Shown here: in pieces, positions 1 to 5,577 of the stretch
Layout: each line of letters opens with the position of its first letter
How positions within the stretch are numbered: position 1 is the first letter of the stretch
Assembly (NCBI GenBank): GCA_031270615.1
Contig: JAISXE010000016.1
Span: 1-7,547, forward strand
Length of the DNA stretch: 7,547 nucleotides
Reading direction: 5' to 3'
From: Spirochaetia bacterium
GTDB lineage: Bacteria; Spirochaetota; Spirochaetia; DTKZ01
The notes under the pieces: model-generated
Databases searched by the model: none
Told to the model about the DNA's origin: nothing
What the model saw: the letters and a program-made list of their open reading frames with translations, nothing else
Made by a program: the position numbers and the translations under genes

Positions 1-10
1 GCTCCCGCGC

Positions 11-35
11 CAAAAACCGGGCTTTCCGCTGCAAT
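11..35 (+). repeat. 25-bp direct repeat, left copy
   Basis: These 25 bases are identical, in the same orientation, to 7085-7109. The unit runs from CAAAAACCGGG to TTTCCGCTGCAAT. In the right copy the CAAAAA start is the right arm of a palindrome. In the left copy the preceding bases (GCGC) suggest a different palindrome whose left half lies outside the window. Confidence 0.85.
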
Positions 36-123
36 TCCTCAGCCCCTGCGGGGCTTGCGGGATTTCCGCTGCAATCCCTGGCGCCCCACGGGCTGATTGC
101 GGGCCTTAACTTGTTGACAGTGT

Positions 124-185
124 ACTGGCGGCCCCACCCTGAATGCATGGGTGGGCAACAACCCGAAGGGTTGCGGCCAGCCAGT
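124..185. repeat. Branched (three-way) palindromic unit
   Basis: An outer stem of about 10 bp pairs ACTGGCGGCC (124-133) with GGCCAGCCAGT (175-185), with one bulged base. It encloses two hairpins: CCCACCC/GGGTGGG (133-139 with 149-155, 9-nt loop; base 133 could pair in either stem) and CAACCC/GGGTTG (159-164 with 168-173, loop GAA). The second half (145-185) follows the same skeleton as 7151-7195, where a different palindrome fills the hairpin position. Whether this acts as RNA or DNA structure is not shown. Confidence 0.5.
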
Positions 186-304
186 GCCCCTTAGAGCTTA
201 TCCTTAAATAACGCATAGTACACAAAGGCAAAAATGTACCACGGACTGCGCACGCCGAAATAAACGCACGCCCATCAGGGCGTGTCTTTGCCCGCCCGGC
301 AACA

Positions 305-356
305 GGGCGAGAGGCCCTAAAAAGCCTTTGGCGTATACACAGGTTAATGGCCGAGC
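305..356 (-). repeat. 52-bp dispersed unit, left copy (inverted)
   Basis: The reverse complement of 305-356 matches 7221-7272 at 48 of 52 positions by hand alignment. The shared block runs from GCTCGGCCATTAACCT through TATACGCCA to GGCTTTTTAGGGCCTCT. A weaker match continues into a hairpin (about 269-286 here, 7293-7306 in the right copy). Read on the - strand, this copy is preceded by TTTTTGCGGCT, which is the left arm and first loop base of a palindrome that is intact at 7068-7090. Confidence 0.85.
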
Positions 357-359
357 CGC

Positions 360-381
360 AAAAAAATGGGCCGAACCGGCC
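360..381 (-). terminator. Possible - strand hairpin plus T-run
   Basis: On the - strand a 5-bp stem GGCCG/CGGCC with a 3-nt loop (369-381) is followed by CA and seven T (360-366), the shape of a weak intrinsic terminator. It overlaps a second, mutually exclusive hairpin, CGGCCA-CTA-TGGCCG (377-391), followed by seven A on the + strand. No - strand gene is visible upstream of it, so it may simply be part of the repeat tract. Confidence 0.3.
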
Positions 382-430
382 ACTATGGCCGAAAAAAACA
401 AGTGCTGGCACCCTGTATCTTTAAGCAGGT

Positions 431-460
431 GCATTGACATGCGGTATTTTTCCTTATACT
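431..460 (+). promoter_or_regulatory. Likely sigma70-type promoter of the uxu operon
   Basis: A perfect -35 hexamer TTGACA (434-439) is followed by TATACT (455-460, 5/6 of the -10 consensus). The spacing is 15 bp, shorter than the usual 16-18, which would make a weak or activator-dependent promoter. A small inverted repeat GCAT-TGAC-ATGC (431-442) straddles the -35 box. A larger imperfect one, GCACCCTG/CAGGTGC (408-432), lies just upstream; either could be a regulator site. A start near 466-468 would give a leader of about 45 nt before the operon's first ATG. Confidence 0.5.
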
Positions 461-500
461 CTAGGAATTCTTAGCAAAAGGATTTTCACGAAACCAATCG

Positions 501-506
501 AGGAGG
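501..506 (+). promoter_or_regulatory. Ribosome binding site that fixes the SDR start
   Basis: AGGAGG lies 5 nt before the ATG at 512. The frame stays open upstream to an ATG at 434, but that codon overlaps the TTGACA box and has no Shine-Dalgarno sequence, so 512 is the supported start. Confidence 0.85.
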
Positions 507-511
507 ACTGT

Positions 512-1333
512 ATGGGTTATATCGAAAAGATGTTCGGCCTGGAGGGAACGAACATCATTATTACGGGCGGGGCGGGGTCCATTGCGGGGGTTCTCGCGGC
601 GGAACTGGTTAAGGCGGGCGCGAAGGTCTGTCTGTGGGGCCGGGGGACAAACCATCCGGTGGCCGAGGCTGTGGACAAGGTGGGCGCGGCGGCGGGAATC
701 GCGGGCCGGGTTTTCGGCGTTACGGTGGACACGGGAGTCGAGGCGGATATACCGGGGGCGATTGCGGAGACGGAAAAACTGATGGGAGCGCCTAACGCTC
801 TTATCAACGGCGCGGGCGGCGGCAGGGGAAAGGGGCCGTTTGTGGATCTTGATATCGATTTGTTTAAGGAAGTCGTCGATATGAATCTGCTGGCGGGTTT
901 TATTGTGCCGACAAAAATCATCGCGAAATACTGGATGGATAAAAAGATCGCGGGCGCGATTGTCAATTTTACTTCAATGGGTTCGTATGTGCCGCTGTCG
1001 GGAACCTGGGCTTATTGTTCGGCAAAGGCGGCCATTCTCAATATGACGCAGGCGACGGCGAAGGAATTCGCCCCCTGCGGGATACGGGTCAACGCCGTGG
1101 CGCCGGGCTTTTTCGTGGGCTACCAGAACAAGGCCCTTCTTATTAAAGACGAGGCCGCGGGCGAATTGACGGACCGGGGCAAGGCGGTTATCGCGCATAC
1201 TCCCTTTGGCCGTTTCGGAAAGCACGAGGAGCTTGCGGGGGCGATGATATTCCTCCTGAGCAGCGCCGCTTCCGGCTTTGTTACCGGCGTCTCCCTGGCG
1301 GTTGACGGCGGATACCTGGTTCAAAATATTTAA
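512..1333 (+). CDS. uxuB: SDR-family D-mannonate oxidoreductase (fructuronate reductase), UxuB/YjmF type
   Basis: A 273-residue cytosolic short-chain dehydrogenase, predicted to reduce D-fructuronate to D-mannonate with NAD(P)H. Seen in sequence: Rossmann dinucleotide motif TGGAGSIAG (18-26), INGAGG (98-103) in place of the usual NNAG, N125, S155 in NFTSMGS, and the catalytic pair Y168/K172 in YCSAK. PGFFVGYQN (199-207) and HTPFGRFGKHEEL (229-241) resemble the SDR-type mannonate oxidoreductases of Firmicutes (YjmF-like), not the long-chain E. coli UxuB. The C-terminus TGVSLAVDGGY is standard for SDRs. The nucleotide loop is slightly unusual: the last Gly of the classical TGxxx(A/G)xG motif is Ala25, with Gly at 26. 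It is first in the operon, 10 nt before uxaC, and context with uxaC and uxaE supports the substrate. A related gluconate or other sugar-acid SDR is the main alternative. Confidence 0.85.
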   Translation: MGYIEKMFGLEGTNIIITGGAGSIAGVLAAELVKAGAKVCLWGRGTNHPVAEAVDKVGAAAGIAGRVFGVTVDTGVEADIPGAIAETEKLMGAPNALINGAGGGRGKGPFVDLDIDLFKEVVDMNLLAGFIVPTKIIAKYWMDKKIAGAIVNFTSMGSYVPLSGTWAYCSAKAAILNMTQATAKEFAPCGIRVNAVAPGFFVGYQNKALLIKDEAAGELTDRGKAVIAHTPFGRFGKHEELAGAMIFLLSSAASGFVTGVSLAVDGGYLVQNI

Positions 1334-1343
1334 GGGGCTGATT

Positions 1344-2915
1344 ATGGCAGCAAAAAAAATCCAATCAAATTCACGGGCAGCGTCAAAGGCCGCGCAAAAA
1401 CCGGGGCTGGGGAAAAAACCGGTAAAAGATTCCGCCGCGCCGAAAAAGGCCGCGGTTTCCCAAAAGCCGAAAAAGACGGCTGTGAAGGGGGCCGCCAGGG
1501 GCGCGGCGTTTCTTCACGAGGATTTTCTTTTGTCTTCAAAACTCGCGCGGGAGCTTTTTCATTCCTACGCGGAAAAGATGCCCATTATCGATTACCATTG
1601 CCACCTCCCGCCCCGGGAGGTGGCGGAAAATAAAAACTTCAAAAACCTTACCGATATTTGGCTCACCGGCGACCACTATAAATGGCGGCTTATGCGCGCC
1701 TGCGGTATTGACGAGAAATACATCACCGGCGGGGCTTCCGACGAGGAGAAGTTTCAGGCCTGGGCGCGGACGGTTCCGAAAACCGTGGGGAATCCGATTT
1801 TCCCCTGGACGCATCTGGAACTGAAACGCTATTTCGGTATAGAAAATACCGTGCTGTGCGCCCGCAGCGCGGATGCGATTTGGAAAAAGGCGAATGGGCT
1901 TCTTGCCCGGCCGGACTTCAGGCCGCGCGCCATTATGGAGAAATTCAAGGTGCGTCTGGTCTGCACCACCGACGACCCTGCGGACGATCTCGGCTGGCAC
2001 CGGGCGGTCGCTGCGGATCCGTCCATGAAGACGAAGATGCTGCCCGCCTTCCGACCGGATAAGGCTATGGCTGTCCAGGACGCCGCCGCCTATAACGCGT
2101 ATCTTGATACCCTGGGCAGGGCGGCGGGCACGGAAATAAAAACGTACCGGGATTTGATTGAGGTTCTGGACAAGAGGCACGCCTACTTTCATGAGAACGG
2201 GGGCCGCCTGACCGATCACGCGATTTTGGTGCCTGCCGCCGCTTTCGCGCCGGACTCGCAGCTTGAAACGGTTTTTCAGAAAATACGCGGGGGACAAAAT
2301 CCCGGCCCCGAAGAGGCGCGGCAGATACGCACGGGCGTGCTTTTGGAGATTGCCCGCATGAACTCCCGCAGGGGCTGGACCATGCAGCTTCACATCGCGG
2401 CGCTTCGGGACAACAATTCCCGGATGTTCCAGGCTTTGGGGCCGAATACGGGGTATGACGCCATACACGACGCGCCCATCGCCGCGCCCCTGGCGAAATT
2501 TTTTGACCGCCTTGAGGCTTCGGGGGAGCTTCCGCGCACGATCCTCTACAGCCTGAATGGAAACGACAACGCGGCGCTTGCCGCCCTTGCCGGCTGTTTT
2601 CAGGGCGGAGGCGTGCCCGGCAAGATGCAGCTTGGGTCCGCATGGTGGTATAACGATCAGAAGGACGGCATGGAGGCCCAGATAAAAACCCTGGCGAACA
2701 TCGGCCTGTTGTCCCTGTTCGTGGGGATGCTCACCGATTCGCGCAGCTATATGTCCTATCCCCGACATGAGTATTTTCGCAGGATTCTTTGCACTGTCAT
2801 AGCCGCTTGGGTGGATGCGGGCGAGGTTCCCGCGGACAGGGAACTGCTGGGAACAATGGTAGAGGATATCTGCTACAACAACGCGAAAAATTATTTTGGT
2901 ATGCTGAAGGAGTAA
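1344..2915 (+). CDS. uxaC: Glucuronate isomerase (uronate isomerase) with a Lys/Ala-rich N-terminal extension
   Basis: A 523-residue cytosolic uronate isomerase of the amidohydrolase superfamily. It interconverts D-glucuronate/D-fructuronate and D-galacturonate/D-tagaturonate. Family hallmarks are easy to see: the metal-site HCH motif in DYHCHL (83-88), CTTDDPADDLGWH (207-219), MQLHIAALRDNNSRMF (347-362), YSLNGNDN (402-409), GSAWWYNDQKDGM (431-443) and LTDSRSYMSYPRHEYFRRIL (463-482). The conserved body begins at about residue 54 (AAFLHEDFLLSSKLA), and the remaining ~470 residues match the normal family length. Residues 1-53 are an extra segment rich in Lys, Ala and Pro with no acidic character, predicted disordered. 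The ATG at 1344 has AGGGG 7 nt upstream. The only clear in-frame alternative, at 1278, lies inside uxuB. The gene lies 10 nt after uxuB and 8 nt before uxaE, so co-transcription is likely. Confidence 0.95.
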   Translation: MAAKKIQSNSRAASKAAQKPGLGKKPVKDSAAPKKAAVSQKPKKTAVKGAARGAAFLHEDFLLSSKLARELFHSYAEKMPIIDYHCHLPPREVAENKNFKNLTDIWLTGDHYKWRLMRACGIDEKYITGGASDEEKFQAWARTVPKTVGNPIFPWTHLELKRYFGIENTVLCARSADAIWKKANGLLARPDFRPRAIMEKFKVRLVCTTDDPADDLGWHRAVAADPSMKTKMLPAFRPDKAMAVQDAAAYNAYLDTLGRAAGTEIKTYRDLIEVLDKRHAYFHENGGRLTDHAILVPAAAFAPDSQLETVFQKIRGGQNPGPEEARQIRTGVLLEIARMNSRRGWTMQLHIAALRDNNSRMFQALGPNTGYDAIHDAPIAAPLAKFFDRLEASGELPRTILYSLNGNDNAALAALAGCFQGGGVPGKMQLGSAWWYNDQKDGMEAQIKTLANIGLLSLFVGMLTDSRSYMSYPRHEYFRRILCTVIAAWVDAGEVPADRELLGTMVEDICYNNAKNYFGMLKE

Positions 2916-2923
2916 AACAAACA

Positions 2924-4171
2924 ATGAAGGTTCTTGAAAAATACACATTCGGAATGGGCGACCGTTTCGCCCGCCAGGGCAGGGCGCAGCTTGCCGCGGT
3001 TATTGAAGCGAAAAAACTCGGCGCCGATGTCACGCCGGTCTGGAACAAGTCAAACCGGGAGCATGTTACCATCCATACCCATCCGGATTCCCAAAGGGCC
3101 GAAGCGGACGCCTCGGTAAAGGCCCTGGGCTGGAAAGGCTCGTACTATGTCGACGCCGACCATATCGGCATAAAGACCGTTGACAGTTTCCTTGCCGCGA
3201 GCGACTTCTACACCCTTGACGTGGCGGATTTTACCGGCAAAGCGGCGGACGAAAAAAGCGTTCAGGCTTTTGTGGAGGCCAACAAAAAGTTTGCCGGCAG
3301 CCTTGCCGTTCCGGGTATCGATCAGCCTTTGCAGATCACCGAGGAGCTTATCAGGAAGATTGCGCGGAAATTTCTTCTGGCCATTCAGGAGGCGGGGAAG
3401 ATTTACCGCTATGTGGAGGAGAAAAAAGGCGGGGACAGCTTCGTTACCGAAGTCTCCATAGACGAAACGGACGCCCCGCAAAGCCCCCTGGAAATGCTTT
3501 TTATCCTGTCGGCCATCGCGAAGGAGGGCATTCCCGCGCAGACCATAGCGCCGAAATTTACCGGGCGTTTCAACAAGGGCGTTGACTATGTGGGCGACCT
3601 GGCGCAGTTTGAGAAGGAATTCGAGGAGGATCTGTGCGTCGTGGCTTTCGCCGTAAAGGAGTTTGGCCTGCCCGCGAACCTGAAACTGAGCATCCATTCG
3701 GGGAGCGACAAGTTTTCCATTTACGGCCCCATGAACAGGGCCATCAGGAAACACAATGCCGGGCTGCACCTGAAGACCGCCGGAACGACGTGGCTGGAGG
3801 AGATCATCGGCCTTGCCTGCGCGGGGGGCGAGGGGCTGAAAATAGCGAAGGAAGTGTACCGCAAAGCCTACGGGCGTTTCGACGAGCTGTGCGGGCCTTA
3901 CGCCGCGGTTATCGACATCAAAAAGGAGGGGCTTCCCTCCCCCGACGAGGTGGACGGGTGGGACGAAAACCGTTACGCGCAAACCCTGCGCCATGTGCAG
4001 GAAAACCCTTCGTACAACCTGAACTTCCGCCAGCTTGTCCATGTGGGCTACAAGGTTGCCGCGGAACTGGGGGACCGCTACTACAAGGCCCTGGAGGACA
4101 ACGAGAAAGTCGTGGCGCAGAATGTCACGGAGAATTTGCTGGAAAGGCACATCAAGAGGATATTCATTTAA
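2924..4171 (+). CDS. uxaE: Tagaturonate epimerase, UxaE family
   Basis: A 415-residue protein recognised as the UxaE family (first characterised in Thermotoga maritima), which epimerises D-tagaturonate to D-fructuronate. This lets galacturonate join the glucuronate branch. Seen in sequence: an N-terminal block with KYTFGMGDRFARQG (6-19), HVTIHTHPD (47-55) and YVDADHIG (75-82), then FNKGVDYVGD (216-225), KLSIHSGSDKFSIYGPM (254-270) and LHLKTAGTTWLEE (281-293). The His/Asp/Glu residues in these blocks are candidates for the active or metal site; individual roles are not assigned here. The start at 2924 has AAGGAG overlapping the end of uxaC. The frame is open back into uxaC, but that stretch is a shadow of the isomerase gene. 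It is the last gene of the operon, followed by a hairpin terminator 10 nt after the stop. Confidence 0.88.
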   Translation: MKVLEKYTFGMGDRFARQGRAQLAAVIEAKKLGADVTPVWNKSNREHVTIHTHPDSQRAEADASVKALGWKGSYYVDADHIGIKTVDSFLAASDFYTLDVADFTGKAADEKSVQAFVEANKKFAGSLAVPGIDQPLQITEELIRKIARKFLLAIQEAGKIYRYVEEKKGGDSFVTEVSIDETDAPQSPLEMLFILSAIAKEGIPAQTIAPKFTGRFNKGVDYVGDLAQFEKEFEEDLCVVAFAVKEFGLPANLKLSIHSGSDKFSIYGPMNRAIRKHNAGLHLKTAGTTWLEEIIGLACAGGEGLKIAKEVYRKAYGRFDELCGPYAAVIDIKKEGLPSPDEVDGWDENRYAQTLRHVQENPSYNLNFRQLVHVGYKVAAELGDRYYKALEDNEKVVAQNVTENLLERHIKRIFI

Positions 4172-4181
4172 AACCGGGTAC

Positions 4182-4207
4182 AAAGCGTCCCGGCGGCGGG
4201 GCGCTTT
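4182..4207 (+). terminator. Intrinsic terminator of the uxuB-uxaC-uxaE operon
   Basis: The arms AAAGCGTCCC (4182-4191) and GGGGCGCTTT (4198-4207) pair over 10 positions, with one T-G wobble, around a GGCGGC loop; the 3' side continues as ATT. It starts 10 nt after the uxaE stop. The stem overlaps the stop codon (4206-4208) of the convergent ATPase gene. On the - strand the wobble becomes a C-A mismatch, so it is a better terminator for the + strand. Confidence 0.7.
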
Positions 4208-5474
4208 ATTCCCATAACGCGCTTATGGGCAGGGCGTACAGCCGGTCATCAAACTGGAAGGCCCGGGGCCCGGTATAAAGAACAAATCCCGCTTGAAACG
4301 AGCTTCCCGCGAATTTGCGCAAGGCGGCAAGCCCGGTAAAAACATCCCCGGAGGCCCGGCCTGCGGTTTTTATTTCAAATCCATATACCGATCCATCCAG
4401 ACGCTCAAGTACAAAATCGACTTCCGTGTTGTCGCGGGTATGCCAGTGGCCGCTCAGTACGGCATCGTCAAGCCAGGACAATTCTTTCAGAATTTCGGAT
4501 ACGGTAAAAGTCTCCAACAGGTGCCCGAATTCCGTCAGCGCCGTCGGCTGCCTGGCGTACAGTTTCTCGGCGGAAAGTCCCAAAAGCCTTGCGGCTATAC
4601 CGGAATCAAGGATATGGATTTTCGGCTTCGCGGAAACCCTTCCGCCCAGGGTCCTGCCCCAGACCGGCAATTCGTAAACCATAAACACGTCTTTCAGAAG
4701 CTGGATATAGTCACGCGCGGTTGAAATGTCAATAGCCACCGAAGAGGACACATTTTCAAGAGTCAGGATTTGCGCTGTCTGCGAAGCAAGTTTCCGCAGC
4801 AGGGCGGAAAGCCCCCGTTTATTGCGTATTTTCATAATGTCCGGAATGTCGCGCTCAACAGTCTGGCGCACATAATCGTCAAACCAGCGGCTCCGGGCCT
4901 GCGCGGCACGGAAGACCGCGAGGGGAAAACCACCCCGCACAATGCGCTGTATGTATCCTTCGCGTGTTTCCCGTGCAGTCATTTTTTTTGCTTTGTTGAT
5001 GAGGGCCTGCGCGTCAGCGAGGATTCCTGAAATAATATCGGGGGAAACGCCTTCCAGCTCAGACTGGGCAAACGGGAAAATTTGCATCCTGTGGATTCGC
5101 CCGGTAAGCGCCTGGACGCTTCCGGCAAGGGCATCGTGCCGGGTAGAACCGCTTAGAACGAATTGGGCGGGGCGGCTTGAAATATTCATTCTGGTTTTGA
5201 TCGCGTCCAGGATCGCGGGAACCCGCTGGTATTCGTCAATAAAAACCGTGCTGTCTGAAGCAGTGTAAAAACCGGGATCGCGGAAAGCATCGTCCCGGAC
5301 TATTTGATTGTCCAGATCGATTACCGCCGTCTTAAATTCCGCAGCCAGCATGCGCAGCGCGGTTGATTTTCCCGTTGATCGCGGCCCTTCCAGCAGGATG
5401 ACAGGCTCTTCATTTGTCCTGGCCTGCGCAAGCCTGGTGATTCGACGGGATATCGGAACTCCGGTTTTCGCCAT
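4206..5474 (-). CDS. AAA_14 / DUF4143 family ATP-binding protein
   Basis: A 422-residue P-loop ATPase with the usual two-part layout of this family. The N-terminal AAA_14 domain shows Walker A GPRSTGKST (30-38), Walker B VFIDEYQ (77-83) and a sensor-like FVLSGS (105-110). The C-terminal DUF4143 region contains GGFP (181-184), the W197/Y201...VERDI block, HILDSGIAARLLG (287-299), and then E321, EVDFVLE (351-357) and FEIKTA (366-371). These last residues have the spacing of a PD-(D/E)xK nuclease-like fold. Length is normal and no motif is broken. The biological role of this family is not established, and sequence gives no substrate. The ATG at 5474 follows a TATACT box by 7 nt and lacks a strong Shine-Dalgarno site. 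Four 23-bp direct repeats lie immediately upstream. It is convergent with the uxu operon and 97 nt downstream of the DUF401 gene on the same strand. Confidence 0.9.
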   Translation of the reverse strand: MAKTGVPISRRITRLAQARTNEEPVILLEGPRSTGKSTALRMLAAEFKTAVIDLDNQIVRDDAFRDPGFYTASDSTVFIDEYQRVPAILDAIKTRMNISSRPAQFVLSGSTRHDALAGSVQALTGRIHRMQIFPFAQSELEGVSPDIISGILADAQALINKAKKMTARETREGYIQRIVRGGFPLAVFRAAQARSRWFDDYVRQTVERDIPDIMKIRNKRGLSALLRKLASQTAQILTLENVSSSVAIDISTARDYIQLLKDVFMVYELPVWGRTLGGRVSAKPKIHILDSGIAARLLGLSAEKLYARQPTALTEFGHLLETFTVSEILKELSWLDDAVLSGHWHTRDNTEVDFVLERLDGSVYGFEIKTAGRASGDVFTGLAALRKFAGSSFQAGFVLYTGPRAFQFDDRLYALPISALWE

Positions 5475-5481
5475 GGTTTCC

Positions 5482-5510
5482 AGTATAGCTTATTCCCGGT
5501 TTTTGCGCAA
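5482..5510 (-). promoter_or_regulatory. Likely promoter of the ATPase gene, overlapped by a repeat unit
   Basis: On the - strand TTGCGC (5505-5510) and TATACT (5482-5487) are spaced by 17 bp. TATACT matches 5/6 of the -10 consensus; TTGCGC matches only the first three -35 bases. The -10 box ends 7 nt before the ATG, so a transcript from it would be nearly leaderless. Repeat unit 1 (5491-5513) covers the spacer and the -35 box, so a protein bound there would be expected to block RNA polymerase. Confidence 0.45.
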
Positions 5511-5577
5511 TACTATTCCCACTTTTTGCATGGGGCTATTCCCATTTTTTACATAGGGTTATTCCCACTTTTTACGG
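5491..5577. repeat. Four 23-bp direct repeats (iteron-like) upstream of the ATPase gene
   Basis: The units begin at 5491, 5514, 5537 and 5560, exactly 23 bp apart. The conserved 16-nt core is TATTCCC, then two variable bases, TTTTT, R and C. The other 7 nt vary, and the last unit is partial (core plus GG). Read on the coding (-) strand the core ends in GGGAATA. The array fills the 97-nt gap between the DUF401 and ATPase genes. Unit 4 overlaps the last codons and stop of the DUF401 gene, and unit 1 overlaps the ATPase promoter. Likely roles are an operator array or a protein-binding iteron; no protein can be named. Confidence 0.85.

Larger units (their letters stand above)
1..433. repeat. Left intergenic repeat tract, no credible gene
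   Basis: No credible coding region lies here; the open frames on either strand run through palindromes and repeats. The tract holds two copies of TTTCCGCTGCAAT (23-35 and 63-75, 40 bp apart) with a hairpin between them (AGCCCC, loop TGC, GGGGCT at 41-55). It also holds a branched palindromic unit (124-185), a hairpin CACGCCC-ATCA-GGGCGTG (about 269-286), the inverted 52-bp unit (305-356) and two overlapping GC hairpins (369-391). Much of it recurs in the right flank after 7067, which marks it as dispersed repeat DNA. The tract is cut by the window start, so its left limit is unknown. Confidence 0.75.

Noticed and set aside
124..185. tRNA or tRNA-like gene
   Set aside because: The branched fold has only two arms within the outer stem, and no T-loop GTTC motif, anticodon arm or acceptor layout could be placed.
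106..440. Small proteins from open frames in the left flank
   Set aside because: The frames run through palindromes and dispersed repeats on the - strand. Peptide likeness to right-flank frames is explained by the shared 52-bp DNA repeat.
434..511. Upstream extension of the SDR to the ATG at 434
   Set aside because: It would overlap the TTGACA box, has no Shine-Dalgarno site, and adds residues before the normal SDR N-terminus. The ATG at 512 has AGGAGG at ideal spacing.
1536..2948. Long - strand open frame (470 codons) opposite uxaC
   Set aside because: It is the antisense shadow of a GC-rich, clearly conserved isomerase gene. Its product is Arg/Gly/Pro-rich with no recognisable motif.
3050..4183. 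- strand open frame (377 codons) opposite uxaE
   Set aside because: Antisense shadow of the conserved epimerase; no Shine-Dalgarno site and no family motif.
5491..5577. CRISPR array
   Set aside because: The units are adjacent with only ~7 variable nt between 16-nt cores. There are no spacers of CRISPR length and no cas genes.
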